Assembly: GCA_013400155.1 (NCBI GenBank)
Contig: VXBM01000767.1
Coordinates: 138,594-202,593, forward strand
Direction of reading: 5' to 3'
Source of the DNA: Helopsaltes ochotensis
Lineage: Eukaryota; Chordata; Aves; Passeriformes; Locustellidae
Length of the DNA: 64,000 bases
Position 1 is the stretch's first letter. The number at the start of each line of letters is the position of its first letter. Below, piece after piece: positions 45,978 through 59,100 of the stretch. Below the pieces are notes generated by a model. It searched no databases. It saw nothing but the letters and a program-made list of their open reading frames with translations, and was not told the origin of the DNA. A program made the translations under genes and the position numbers.

Positions 45978-48900
45978 CCAACACCACCACAAAACAACCA
46001 AGACATGTTGTGGCATGAGTTACTGGCAAAGAGATGAATTAATAAGCATAGGTGACACCTCTGAGGTTGCTCATGCCACTGATTCTTCACTGTCCCAGTG
46101 TTTTTCCAGGTGTCACTGTGGATGGAAGATTTGTACCTTGGTGCCAGGAATAGTGCTCCCTTTTGCAAAACTCCAAGTTTTACTTGTAGTAACAGGTCAC
46201 AAAAGCCCTGCTCTTACATGGACGCTGTTCAGCAGGCCTGGCCAAAGACCTCCAGCACAGACTAGTAAAGGAACAGTCTAGCCATTCCTCTTAACTTTAA
46301 CTATCTGGATTGGATTTGGGGATGCCACTATAAGAGAAGGTGATGTCATAGGTCCTGCCTTGGTTGGAGTTCTGCTGGCTAAAAAAAGTACTCCTCCACT
46401 GCATCTTCCCTGATAATTTGTTGTCTCTCATCAGGCTTCTGCTAGTTAATTCACACCTTTGAGAAGTGCTTAAACACTTCTATTCTGTCTCCCAATATTC
46501 CTTCAACTTGAAACATGAAGAAAAACTCCCAGGCTGGCACGTGCATGTAGCTTAGGCTCATCCTTCTCTTCAGAGCAGTCACAGAACCCTTTCAGGCAGC
46601 ACTCATCTTCTTTTCATTCTCAGACATGAGGCCTTGTTCCCTCATGGAGGAATGACAACAAGTCAGATATCAGTACCATAATGTTGTTATTCAATCCTGA
46701 AGAGTCAATTTGAAGAAGCACCCAGGAAAAAAACACATGGTTACCTTCCTAGCCTAATTCAGGGCAACAAATGATTTAAAACATCTAGGGGGCCCAGTAT
46801 CATTGCCTTAGTGACAGTGGTTGCTTGACTTCAAGAAGGGAGAATGAAGGAGAGACCGATGGTGAGGACCTGAAGAATGGCTTTATCCTGCAACCCATGA
46901 ACAAAGGTCACATCCCTCCTTGTGGCACAAGTGAAGGTGTCCGTGACAGCAACCTTGAGGGACCATGAGGAAATAGACTGAGGGTGATGCCACTCCTCAG
47001 GAGTGCTGGTGCCAATCAGGGCTGTCTACTCTGCTGGGCTGTTTGTTTGAAAATAGCCGCTTGTTGTCCAGTTCCCATGGCTGAGCCAACAGTGCACACA
47101 GGACAGACCTACACAGGGCAGCCTGTGCCTCCTCTCTGCAGCACACCAGCGTGGTTTGGTCTTTGCACACGTGCAGTCCGGCCAGACAAAATCTGCTGAG
47201 CTAAATTACACCTCTGGTCCCTCTGGAGACACGCTGGAGAGACTTGAGTCGCTGGGGTTTGCTGAGGTTCTTTGTTCTTGGAGAGAAGGTTTGCTTTAGA
47301 AGTTGAGCATAAACAAACCAAAATTACAAAAATAGCAGCGGCAGCTGCCCCCATCTAGCAGATCTTTTGCATATGGCTCGACCACATTTGAGCTAGGCAA
47401 ACATGGAGCAAAGTTTTTTAAGATAAGCCACCAATAATGCAACTCAGTCCACACAAGTTTATGTGGTGGCTTTGCTGAGCAGCTCCCAGAGAAGAAGGAA
47501 GGAGTCCTAGAGGAGCTTTCCAATCTCGGAGAATCCCTGTCAGCTCAGAGACGGCTGACCCAGGTAATTCCCTTTCCTAGAGATAAGGAGGTGTCTGCCT
47601 GAAGGGCTCCCAGCTCAGGCACAGCCAGATCTAACAAGCAAAGTCCTTCCCCTGCCGCCCCTGCACATTTGTTTTGTAGCCACATAAAAAGTGATGGGAG
47701 CTGTCAGACTGCTTGAGTGGACTTGCTGTTAAAAAGGCTTTAAAGAGGATAGCCAAGAAGCACAGGAACCTTAAAGGACTTGTACAATAAAGCCCTCCCA
47801 CTTTCCTTCATTTTTGGCTAACACTCTCAGCTGCAGAGAAAGAAGTACACCACATTTCTTGGTGAACAAGCCTTAGTAACTTAAAAATGTTAGGGAACAA
47901 TACCTCCCACTTCCCTGAAACAGTTAAGCACAAAAGTGAGATTAACATTTCTGAAGTGTCTGTGTACGAGGAAGAGATAAGGCCTTTAAAAAACTGTATA
48001 ACAATGGAGAAGCAATATCCCCCACAGCGAGCATGAAACTGTCTTTATACCATGAAAGAATAGACACTCTCCTTTCCCCAGATGCATCTCCAGAGCTTGA
48101 TTCTTCTTCCCACAGTTTGTCCAGTCTGGGTAGGGGCCACACACGTCCAAGCTGCTGTGTCATCTGAGGCTGCTGCTCACACTTTGGAAACCTCTGTGTA
48201 CACAACATTACGTGTGGATTTAAAACTTCCTTGGGGTTTTCAAAACAGTGAGTGTTCACCTGCGTATTTCCACAAGATATCTGATATATGAAAACTGTCT
48301 TTCTCAGCTAGATGGGGCGAAAAAAAATCCCACAAATAAAAACGTCACTGCAGGCAGAGACTTTCACCTGCAAATCACGTATTAAGTGTTTGATAAAGAG
48401 CAGTACTAGATTACAAAAGCAAATAATAATTTCACTTTGGCAGAAATTGCAGAAAAAGGAGTTTTTCTCCTCTGCCATGTCATCAGGTTATTCTCAGTGT
48501 ATTCAACCCACTTGTCCTTTTCCTCAACACCATTTAGAAACGGAGTGAAGTCTCAGCTAGCAGAAGTGATAAAGACCCTGCTGGCTTCACTGAGAAGAGA
48601 ATTTTATCTAGTCTCCTGGCAAACGACCATGGAAACCCAACCCACACCACTCCAGCTCTGTCAATGAAAACAGAAGTGTTGCCTGAAGTTCTGGAAAGAA
48701 GGGAAGCAGCAGGAAGGGAAGCTTGAGGTGATGCGGCACAGCCTTAACAAACATACAGATAGCATTGCTATTAACAGTTTCACCCTCCTCTTACGAAAAA
48801 ATCATTTAAATTACAGAAAAATAAGATAAGAGCTGATCTGGACATGGTGCAAGTGAAGAGTGAAGAGTGTTCACTGCAACAAAAATAGTTATCCAAAGAG

Positions 48901-49075
48901 TGCTGAATGTGTGGAGTGAATGTGTGTGAATACATGCAGAACCCTTTAATAAATTTATAGCCTCCCCACACCCTTACTTGCCTGCAGGAATGGCTCTACC
49001 TGAAATAAATGTGTTGTAACTAATAATTGTCAGAGGCTTTTGAGGACTCTAGTATTTTCACTATTATTTTTTCTT
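45978..49075. other. Unique noncoding DNA, no gene seen
   Basis: No supportable gene in about 3.1 kb. Short frames on both strands (for example 81 codons at 47109-47354 minus, 105 at 47942-48259 minus) show no conserved features. No interspersed repeat is recognised. Confidence 0.5.
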
Positions 49076-49079
49076 TTGC

Positions 49080-49150
49080 ATTGCCTAGTGCCCAGCACTA
49101 AGCATAATAGTTACTGTACAAATGCAGAAAAACTTTCACTGCCAAATGGG
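49080..49150 (-). mobile_element. Old CR1/L2-type LINE 3' fragment (worn)
   Basis: Read on the minus strand the order is GGCAGTGAAAGTTTTTCTGC, then ATTTGTACAGTAACTATTAT, then CTTAGTGCTGGGCACTAGGC. It resembles the GCAGGGACTGTCTC, TGTTTGTACAGCGCCTAGCAC region near the 3' end of old amniote CR1/L2-like elements. This is the same region seen in the opposite orientation at 9395-9487. It is short and diverged. Confidence 0.5.
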
Positions 49151-49514
49151 TCATAGCAGAACAGAGTTAACAATAATTTAAGCCCAGAAATCATCACATA
49201 CACTTCTACACACAAAGTCTGAGGTGTTCTCAGGTTTGTAGAAGCAAAAAAATTTACTTAGAGTGCCACTTAGAAATGTTTTTTTCAATGTTTCCAAATT
49301 TCTGAAGAAAACCCTTATCAAAGCATTTCTCTTTTAAAATTCTGCATGAAAAACTTCCAAACAAGAGGCCTGGAACAGGATGCGCCACAGTCAGGTATGA
49401 GATTCCTAGGTGCTAGGAACTGTATATGCTGAGACATAGAAAAGTGCTAAATGATTGCTCCTTTCTTGAAGTCAAAAGCCAAATCTTATAACTTCAAAAC
49501 TACAGGGAGGTGGG
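49151..49514. other. Unique noncoding DNA, no gene seen
   Basis: AT-rich spacer between the old LINE fragment and the long CR1 copy. Nothing else is recognised. Confidence 0.5.
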
Positions 49515-51290
49515 ACATTGATAGAATGGGGTGGTTTGGAAGCAACCTTAAAGATTATCTAGTTCTTACTCCCCCTGCCATGTGCAAGGACACCTTCCAC
49601 TATGTCAGGTTGCTCAAAGTCCCATCCAACCTGGCCTTGAACACTCCGAGGGATAGGGCAGCTGAGACTTCTCTGGGCATCCAGTGCCTCATCATGCTCA
49701 CACTCCTAACATCTGACCTAAACCTATCCTCTTCAGTTTGAAGCCATTCCCCATTGTCCTGTCTTTACATTGTCTTGTAAATAGTCTCTATCCATCTTTC
49801 TTGTGGCTCCCTTCAGGTAATGGAAGGCTGCAATTAGGTCACCCCAAAACCTTCTCTCCCCCAGGCTGAACCATCTCAATTCTCTCAATCATCCTCAAAG
49901 AAGAGATGCTCCACTCCTCTGATCATCTTGGTGGCCCTCTAGACTTGCTCCAGCAGCTCCATGTCCCTCCTGTGCTGGGAGCCCAGAGCTGATGCAGCAC
50001 TGCAGGGGGGCTCTGAGCAGAGCACAGGGGCAGAATCCCCTCCCTCCCCTGGCTGCCCACAGGGCTCTGGATGCAGCCCAGGACACGTTTGGCTCTCTGG
50101 CTCAGTGCTCACGGCTGGGTCATGTCCAGCCTCTCCTCCACCAGCAGCCCCAAGTCCTTCTGGGCAGGGCTGCCCTCAATCTGCTCATGCCCAGCCTGGA
50201 TTGGTACCAGGGATTACCCTGACCCAGGTGCAGCACCTTGCACCTGGTCTTGTCAAACCCCATGAGTTTCCCATGGGCCGCTTCTCCAGCTTGTCCAGGT
50301 CCCTCTGGATGCGTCCCCTCCTCCAGGCGTGTCAGCAGCACCACTCAGCTTGGTGCCATCTGCAAATGTGCTGAGGGTGCCCTCCACCCCTCTGTCTGTG
50401 TCACTAATGAAGACTCAATGAACACTGGTCCAGTACGGACCCCTGAAGGACAGCACTCGTCACTGATGTCCTCTGGCACCCTGAGCCTCGACCACGACCC
50501 TCTGGATGTTCCTGATCCACCAACAGTCCACCCGCTGAATCCATCTCTCTCCAGTTTGGAGAAAAGGATGCTGTGAGGGACTGTGTCAGAGGCTTCAGAG
50601 AACCCAGACAAATGGCATCTGCAACCCTTCCCTTGTCCACTGATGTGTCACCCCATCACAGAGGGCCTCTGGGCTGGTCAGGCAGGACGTGCCCATGGTG
50701 AAGCCATGCTGGCTCTCCTGAATCACCTCCCTGTCCTCCCTGTGCCTTAGCAGAGCTTCTGCGAGGGTCTGCTCCATGATCTCCCCAGGCAGAGAGGGGA
50801 GGCTGACAGGTCCATTGCTCCAGAGGTCATCCTTTCTTCCTTATCTAAAGATGGGAACCATATTCCTTTTTTCTAGTCATCTGTGACTTCACCTGACTGC
50901 CATGAGTTTCAAGTATCAGGGAGAGGGGCTTGGTAGCTACATCTGTGAATTCCTTTAGGACTCTGGGAATCATCTCATTGGACCCCATACACTTTTGTAT
51001 GTTCCGCTTCCCCAGGTGGCCATGAACCTGATCTTTATTTACAGTCCCAATCCTGCTGTCCATCTACTTGAGAGGTGTGGGAAGAGAGGCTACCACTGAA
51101 GACTGAGGCAAAAAATTGTTGAGTGTCTCAGGCTTCTCCTTGTCAGTTAACTGTTTTCCACCACTTCTTTTTTGGTGGGGGAATACAATTTCCTTGACCT
51201 TCCTTTTCTGTACACCTGTAGAAGTCCTGCTTGTTATTATTTGCATTTGTATCTTTGTTCCCAAATGCATTAAAAAATCCACCAAGCCAG
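49515..51290 (-). mobile_element. CR1 LINE, about 1.8 kb 5'-truncated copy with most of the RT region (inactive)
   Basis: The 3' end is on the left (terminal ATAGAATGG... GGTTTGGAAG, 49520-49550) and the element reads on the minus strand. Pieces in CR1 order from its 5' side are: QKRKVKEIVF and KPETLNNFLPQ (51.1-51.2 kb); SNEMIPRVLKEFTDVATKPL (50.9-51.0 kb); MEQTLAEALLRHREDREVIQ and ESQHGFTMGTSCL (50.65-50.78 kb); VDKGRVADAICL; SDTVPHSILFSKLERDGF (50.5-50.6 kb); LQGSVLDQ; EGTLSTFADGTKLS (about 50.35 kb); and FDKTRCKVLHLGQGNP (about 50.2 kb). Several frameshifts separate them. The catalytic F-A-D-D reads F-A-D-G (codons 50355-50366), so it could not reverse transcribe even if the frame were whole. 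The right edge is approximate. Confidence 0.93.
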
Positions 51291-52975
51291 AATGGCCATA
51301 TTTTGGAGTGTCCACTTCTTTTTCATCCAGCATGGATGCTAGCACGCAATTTACCTGCTCTTCAAGTGCTTGCTGCAAAAATTAGATTTCATGGGTGGCT
51401 GGAAAGATGGCTATTGGACACTATGTGTGTGTGTGTCTCTAAGTCCTGCTCTAAATAGATACATAAATAGAACAATATGTCATGAAAATATGTGCTTGTT
51501 AAAGAACTTTAGGTGTCATGAGCTGGGTTGTCATTTAACTGCTTCAAACAGTGGGGGAAAGTTTCTCCTTCTCCCTCTTTCCCTGCCTCCAAAAACTGGA
51601 GTGTCAAAGGAAAAGAGTGTGGCAGGCAAAAATATGGATGAGGCATTGGTTTCTCAGCTGGAACCATAAACCATGAATGTAATGAGGAAAGGGAGGAAGA
51701 GTTAAGGTTACTGGAAGCCAGTCACACATTCATGTGGCTCTTAGCCTTCCCCCTCCAAAGGGACATGGCATAGGATCTGTGTTCCCTGCTTGTTCTAAGG
51801 CTAGGAAAAGGGCAATGTCTACTGTGTTCAAATTTGAACACATCCTACAGCACTGTATGATAGATTCTCCACTACCATCATCGGCTGCCCACACTATTAA
51901 TTGCAGAGGCTGCTAATCTGCCTGAGAAGCCAAAATGATATTATCTTTCAACAGGATTTACATACATTCAGTCTCACTTCTGCATCAGCCAGCAATTACA
52001 GTTTAAACTGTTGAAGGTGCAGCTTGCTGTAGGCCTAAGTAATATTTAATAGCATTAACAATACACTTCCCAATAAGTCCCCAGATCTCTTTACAGGCTC
52101 ACTGATTCACCAACCTTGCTGTTCAGTATCAACGTTTGCCCTCATCCCAGCAGCCCAAACATTCCCCCTGTGCCTGCAGCCCCAGCACCAGCAGAAAATC
52201 TTGGGCCGAGTCCTCCAGCAAAAGGGTCTTCTACCTGTCACTGCAAAGTGAACTCACTGGAAGGAAAAAAAGCACTAAGAGCAGGAGAAACATCAGTGTT
52301 CATAAGATGGTGGTGGAAAAAGCCTGGAGAGGAGAGTGGGCTGGGCACTGGATAGAGGAGTACCTGCATTTGGGGCACATTGGCTGAAACCAGCCTGTGC
52401 CCTTGCCTCTGACCCTTCCTGACCTTTGTCAAGTTGTGCTATGCAATCACAGCTGGCAAAGATTTCCCTGCCAAAGTCCACCTTCCAAATAATGCACCAG
52501 AGGAGGAACAAGGTATCCTCTGCTCCTCAGAAAACATGCTTTTTCTCCTGCCCAGCACTGTTGTATGGCAAGCTTGGAGCACTGATGGGCTAAACACACC
52601 CCTCCCCTGTTGATGCCTCCATGACACACAGCATTTTATTTACATCCAGGAGCTGATAAATTAGGGATGGGAATGACTCTGAAGTGCATGGATGACATGC
52701 TCATACCTAGTGCCATCAAAAGGAGTGGCAAAGCTTTTGTTTTCTTGATGTGGAACAAAAGCTGATGTGACTTGAAAAGGTGGACTAAAAACTAGGCAAA
52801 CCTACAAAGTAATTCTCTGAAGCAGAGCCAGAACTGGGCTGCCCATGCAAACCATGAGACAAATTCAAAATGTATTTTTTGTGAGTATCCCTGTGAGCTG
52901 CATATGAGTATGCCTGCCCATAAACCTTTTTGCTAGCATTTTCATAAAGACAGGGCATGAAAGGTTACACCTTTG
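51291..52975. other. Unique noncoding DNA, no gene seen
   Basis: It starts with a short TG microsatellite (51423-51437). Frames at 52116-52627 overlap on both strands and are not coding-like. No repeat is recognised beyond the CR1 edge. Confidence 0.5.
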
Positions 52976-52979
52976 TTCA

Positions 52980-53155
52980 CATTATAAGTAGATGAATCAG
53001 ATGAGTCTAAAAGTTATGTAATTTGTTAATTCTTATGTAAATATTCAGACTGCTCTATCAAATAGTTATTTTCATTACCAGAAGGAATCCACACAGTTAA
53101 TTTGCAGTAATAGATATCCATTATTATGTCATTTGCACTTCTTTTTCATTGTCTT
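52980..53155. promoter_or_regulatory. AT-rich candidate conserved element (weak)
   Basis: Repeat-free, with GTAATTTGTTAATTC, TAAATATTCAGAC, GTTATTTTCATTACC, GTTAATTTGCAGTAATAG and CCATTATTATGTCATTTGC. It is rich in TAAT/ATTA cores without simple-repeat structure. A regulatory role is inferred from texture only. Confidence 0.3.
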
Positions 53156-55975
53156 GGCAGCAAAAGACAGACCTTACTCCTTTCTTTTTCTTTGAAGCCT
53201 TTTATATAAAATATTGGAAGAGGAAAAATCCAGCTTTAAAATAGAGCTGTCAACGTTGCTTTACCTTGGTTTTCTACCTCTGTGTTTTCCTTAATTGACA
53301 TGAAGTAAAATCAAGTCAATTCAATTACTTGAGATCAAGGAATCACTTAGGGAGACAGACAAGTAACAGGCAAATATGCATACATCCAGGCAAATATGGA
53401 GAGGTGATAAGGAAGCCCTCAATCAAATTAAAAAAAAATAAACCCCAAAGAAATGCACATGTCCTGATTTGCTGTAATACACAGCAATACTTAGATACCA
53501 GAAGAACATTCTCCAGCCAAAAAGCTTGCCAAATTTTCACCTCTTTGATGGATCCTCAGCCTCACCCAGTGCAGCTGGGAACGTTTGTCCTACAATCCAC
53601 GACACGAAAGACCAACATACAACTCCAAACAGGTCTGTTTTGCCACTCTATTTCTATGAGGCCTCAGTCCCTGACAATTGCCTGATTTCTGGCAGGGTCT
53701 GGACTTGGGTACTGGAGCTACCACAAGTGGTAGATGCCAATGCTCCCGCTCCCAAAGAGCAAATGTCCCTTCTGATCCCATGTGCTTCGGCAAAAGCAGA
53801 TTGAGAAGAGGTTTTGGGCAGTGCAAACTAGATGCCAGCTGACCTTGGAATTTAGGAGAAATAAAAAGCAAGTGAACGCCTTTCTCCATGTTTCTTCTTG
53901 GCTGTATTAAGTCAGACTCCAAGAGCAGATAAAGCTTGTCACACCTATACAAGGATAACTTAATAAACTGATTGGCACCTCATCTCTACCTCAAAGGCAC
54001 TCTACTGTTTCAGGATGCCCAAATAGATTAAATATCAAAAACAAACATGAAAGGCAGCTCAGGAAGGCCCAGCTTATGTCAAGATCCTAAGAGAGAGTTT
54101 ATAGATAGTCCTTGGGCTCACCTGAAGACAGGGAGTGAGTTACGGGGAGAGGAGCTAGGAAAACAAAATCTGATTAAAAGAAGTATCAGCCATCATGAGC
54201 CATGAGAAGCAAATATTTTTATATTTTTCTGCAACAGAAAGAAAACAGGCTGCCACTACTCAACATAAATGCTTCTTACAAGTGCGCTGTGTCATTAAGG
54301 AAAGCTGATTGCATTTAAGTGAGGGGAGAAGACAACCTATTATGGACAGAAGAGGAAAAGGTTGGAAATCTGAGAAAATGACAGGCTTGTATTTCACAGC
54401 CACAATCACGTGAAGCCAAGGGTTATAAGGTGCGGGTACATAAAATAAAACTATATATGTTTGAGTGAATAAGGCAAGAAAGGCATCAAATTACAGCACC
54501 ACCTAGCCTTGCAAATCCATACTGGGGGCAGTAGCTATAGCAATCCCTCATAAAATCAGTATTATCACAGCTGTGTTTGCCCTCAATTCTTTTTGCCTCC
54601 TCAGGATTTTCATTGAGCTGGTGTGCCTACCACGTACTACTTACTAAAGCCACTGATATTAAATACATCAGAGTGATATTTTGCATATCACAGGCCTTGG
54701 TCTCACAAGGCAGCCAACTTGCTGGCCCCAGCAGGGCTCTAGTAACAAGAGAGGAGATAAAGAACAGGAATTTTTCCCCTGTTACATGAACAATATCTCA
54801 GATTATCATGCTACCTCTGGGCTTGAATCTCTGCATGCACCTCAAACTCCATAGTCACCCCTATTGCCCAGGGTTTGCTCGTGACTGGCTTGTCTCTGAA
54901 CTGCCTCCACCTTTGTAAGGCTATCCAGGTTTGGGCTGGGCCGGTTTCCACTCCATCCCTGTAACAGCAATGGGCATAACTGGTGTAAGCTCCCAGCCCT
55001 GATATTTCTTCCACAGCTGCCCAAGGCACAGAAGATGCACCACATACCAAATTCATTCTCTAGAACCAGTCTGGGCCAGTGCTAGAGAACACAGCTTCTA
55101 CAGCAGAAATGACACAGCAGAACTTCAAAACCTCCGAGCTGCCACTAACATTGCTAGCACTGGCTTTTGCGTGCTCGGAAGTCTATTAAAATCAGAGAGG
55201 CCTATCCACCAGGCACCCACTGGTGAAACATGGCCTAGGAAGGGGTCTTTAGGAAAGGTGTCCATCAATCCTTGAAACGCCCTGAAATTGAGACACTGAA
55301 ACTCCAAACTCTGCCCTTTCTCCAATTCAAAAATGGTGGGGTGCACTGGGAGCAGGTTTAGTCACTGAATTTTCCTTAGGGTGAAAAAGACATGTGAGGG
55401 AAGAAAATTTACTTCATCAATAATTGCTCAAAGCTGTAATCAAGTTTGCATTTTATAAAATAAATCAGTAAAAACTATAGGGAAGTGCTTTAGCAGCAAA
55501 TATCTGGTGTATATAGTGAGATTCTATAGCCACCTGTCTTTTTCTACGGACATGTCCATTTATAGAAGTAGATGCTGACTTGGAGCCCCTGTGTTCAGAC
55601 TCGGATCATTTGGGGGAGGTACAGAAAAGCCTCTCTAAGCTTTATTAAAAATCAGACACGATTTGAGGCACTGTGCTATTAAATACATACCCTTCCTAAA
55701 ACTGGTGCTCATGGCCTGGCAAGGATTTCTTCCTTACAATAGCTCTGGGCAGACAGAAATACATGAGATATTCATACAAACTTAGGAGGATACTACAGGA
55801 CAGGAGGTCAACACATTTGGCACAGGATAAAGAGATTCTTCATCACAGGTCAGTGGAAATGCACCAAGTTACTTTGATAGGGTCTGTGTAAGGCCCAGTG
55901 TAGACTGCCAGATGTACAAGTCAGACTTGCATCCAAGCAAAGTCTTTCAAACTGGTGTTTAATAGCCACAGACTG
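53156..55975. other. Unique noncoding DNA, no gene seen
   Basis: The largest frames (118 codons at 53329-53685 plus; 120 at 53590-53952 minus) overlap one another on opposite strands and are not protein-like. No interspersed repeat is recognised. Confidence 0.5.
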
Positions 55976-55979
55976 GGAA

Positions 55980-56160
55980 ATCTGACTGTCATTGGACTAA
56001 TAAAATTAAAGACTGTAATCCTAGGAAATAATTCATATATTAAAAATTAAGACAGATGCTGATTTGCTTTTAAAAGCAAACTGTACTGTATGTGCTAAAA
56101 TATTCTGGAATGATGGTAATTTATACACAGAGATAATGATTACTTTTAAGTGATGAGTGC
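55980..56160. promoter_or_regulatory. AT-rich candidate element around an 18-bp perfect palindrome
   Basis: TTTGCTTTTAAAAGCAAA (56063-56080) is a perfect uninterrupted palindrome. It is flanked by homeodomain-like words (GGACTAATAAAATTAAAG, GAAATAATTCATATATTAAA, GGTAATTTATAC, GATAATGATTAC). A perfect 18-bp palindrome could be a dimer site or a short cruciform, though AT-rich DNA produces such words more often. No repeat family is recognised. Confidence 0.35.
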
Positions 56161-59100
56161 TAAAAGCAATGCATGGCAGAAAAGATCCCTGACTCAATGT
56201 TGGTTGGGAAAGAAAAAAAAATCACATTACTTAGGATATCTTTGTGTGATATTTACTGCAAAATGACTGTAACACTTTGTACTAAGTGCATGTAACAGGG
56301 TGTGCTGGAGGCAGTACAGCAAATTTGGCTTGGAAAAGAAGAGCGCTCCCATTCTGAGAAAGCCATCCCAGGTCATCTGCCTTCCCAAGCTGTAAACCTT
56401 CCTGACTGTCGATGTAGACGCTGAACTGCTTCAGCAAGGTGACTGAATTCAGGGCTGCTATGAGGCTCATGAAAGCACAGAAACCCATCAAGGGAATCCA
56501 GGGCTGCCTCGCACTTGGCAGCAGTTCAGTTACTTTGTCATCATCTGACTGGGCACCTGTCTCATCTGATTAATTTTCTTTTTTTCCTGCACAAAACCAA
56601 CCCTCTATCTTCATCTGCGAAATTTGAGGAAGTTTCTGCTGTGTATCCTGCCTACGACTAAACGCCTGTGACACCTGCCTGTGACCCCTGGCAAGGCTGT
56701 TTGTACTCCAGCAGCTGCAGTGGTGCCAGGAGACTGCCACGAGACGGCAATGTTTCAGAAGCCTTGCGCTCCGTCTGGATCGGCAGCGCTACAGCTCTCA
56801 GGGCTACACGCTGCTCTATGTTAAAGCCTGGGAGTAATTCATTGCCATGGAAAGAACACCTCCAGAGAACTAGGGAAAAAAAAAAAAGGACAGGCAGTGC
56901 AATTTTCTCTTATTTAAATTTGGTTGTTCAAGCAAAATTGTGTCATCTGCCTCACATTGCTCATTGTGATGGTCACTTCGTTTTCGCTCCTTTTTTTTCG
57001 CAGCACTGGTGTCAGTGAGCCTCGCCTGAAGCTGTGTTATATTGCAAGCATGTTTGAGATGATTTGGGCTGCTGTTCTCTCTAGATAACATTGTCAGGGC
57101 TGAACATGTTCATCCCTAAAGGTGAACAACAAAGCTTTTGTAACAGCATATTTTTACAACTGTAAATGATCCCAAGTAATTTAGAGAACACGGGCAAACG
57201 CCTATGTTGAATGAAGCAGGTGAGAGTGCAGGCAATTGAACTATGCCAGTTCCTCACCTGGCATCAGAGCTTTCCTGCAGCTGCACAGCTGATGTGTAAG
57301 GAATAGTCCAGCCTAAGGGGAGCTATTTTCCCCATGCATTTGCAGATTTCTCCCTGCTCTCCTATCAGCCAATACTTGTCACTGGTTACTGCAACAGTGA
57401 CAAGGCCTTTGGGCTTTACCACCGCAGTACAGCCGTGCCTGAATCCAAGTGTCCAAAAGCCTGCACATTTCCTCCACAATGCATTGTGTGAAGGACAAAA
57501 AAAGTCCAGATAAGGCCTGGCTGCAAGCCCTTTTCCAAGTATTTACCAATAAACTGTGTAATTTTGGACCCTTCAATTTGGATGAAGCAAGATATTCCAG
57601 ATAGCCCTTTACCGGGGGATTATGTATTTCTGGCAACCTCATGGCACTGCTAGGTTTCAGTGCTGCTTATCTGCTCTGCTTCATCTGGGGCCAATTTTTG
57701 TTCCTTGGAAAGGTGTAAAGCCAGAGCCTGCTTTTTCTTCTACCTTCAGTCGTGCCAGAGAAGAGAGCTTGAGATGTCTGAGCTCTGAAGGATACCAACG
57801 GGTCCAGAGAGGAAAGAAATCAAACAACAACATGAACAACAACTCCTAAAAAGGGCCAAGCTCTTAAACATAAGGGGACTCAAGCAATACCCTCTGAAGT
57901 CCATGGGCAGGGTAATCATGCTGTAGCTTCTGATGGGCCAATCCTTATTGCTGCTGAAGTGTGAGCCAAAAGCAACACAGTTTGACTTTGAGCTTCCAGG
58001 GAGACTGTGCACTGCTGACAGTAAGGAAAACCATCGGACTGCTTGTAGATAAGCACCTTTGATAGGAAACTGCTGGATGATTCACACTGCTGTTTTTAAA
58101 GTTACTTTTTGGAGCTAGAGCTGCATTGCTAAACGTGCAGGATTCTGCTTCCTCTCTCTCTGTATATGTTACAAAATCTGTAGTATTTCTGTTTTCAGCT
58201 TTCAATAAAATAAAATAAACACCTCTTATTGTGTCAGGTGTACCAGGTGACTGAAATACCTGTACTGATCCTCAGAAATGCTCATTCATCACAATGGCTG
58301 GTGGGGAGCTTGCTATTAAAAACAAGTATAAACAGCACAATCAAAGCTCTTACTTCCTACCTACATTTCTGCCAGCCCTTTTGCATTCAAAAGCCTTAGA
58401 TTCTTTCCATTACTACCCAATTTTTCCATTTATGCTTGAATTGTTTAGTAGAATGCATGACATACATATTAAACTCATAGCAAACACAGAGCATGTATAT
58501 TCAATAACTATAAACCAGACTTTTTCTGTCTATGAGCTCATTGCTTATTCTTGTCTGGTATATTAAAACATGCATTTCTGGGAAGTTGCAATAAAATAAA
58601 GTTTAGTAAAACATGCTTAATCACGGAGATAAAGAAATAAAGTTGCATCTGGGCTGAAGACTGTTCTTAGTAGTTACGAAGATGATTTTATCTTGCCTGC
58701 TGAAACAGCCAGGAAAGTTTGAATACAATATTTATCCTGAATATTTGCATAGAATTTAAGAAAAATTATGTCCCAGTTCTTTTGCACGACAAGAACCATT
58801 TTGGCAGAATTATTTTTGCTTTCTCCCTCTTCTGCCCCTCCCCATAAAGCAAAACACAAGCCCCCTCATAGCTGTATGGCCTTTTTGGAGGGATGCCCAT
58901 GAGGCCTTAGCCAATCAAAATGTAAATCCTGGCCCTTTACTAACATATCATACCATCTTATATGTAAAACCACTGTATTTTCTAAGACCCTGCCTTTTCC
59001 CTGACCCCACCAGTGTCGAAGTGACAAAGCTGCAGTGCTCCTCCTAACTTTGCCACAACGCTGCTCTGAGCATTTGTCCTTCGCCCTGGCAGAGCTGGAG

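Noticed and set aside
45919..46281. Open frame of 120 codons with a histidine run
   Set aside because: The histidine run is the (ATC)n microsatellite. The remainder has no recognisable feature.
49961..50374. Several plus-strand open frames of 64-137 codons
   Set aside because: They are antisense to the CR1 copy at 49515-51290.
57885..57970. Old CR1 3' UTR fragment
   Set aside because: Two short phrases recall it, but spacing and the rest of the sequence do not fit well enough to call.
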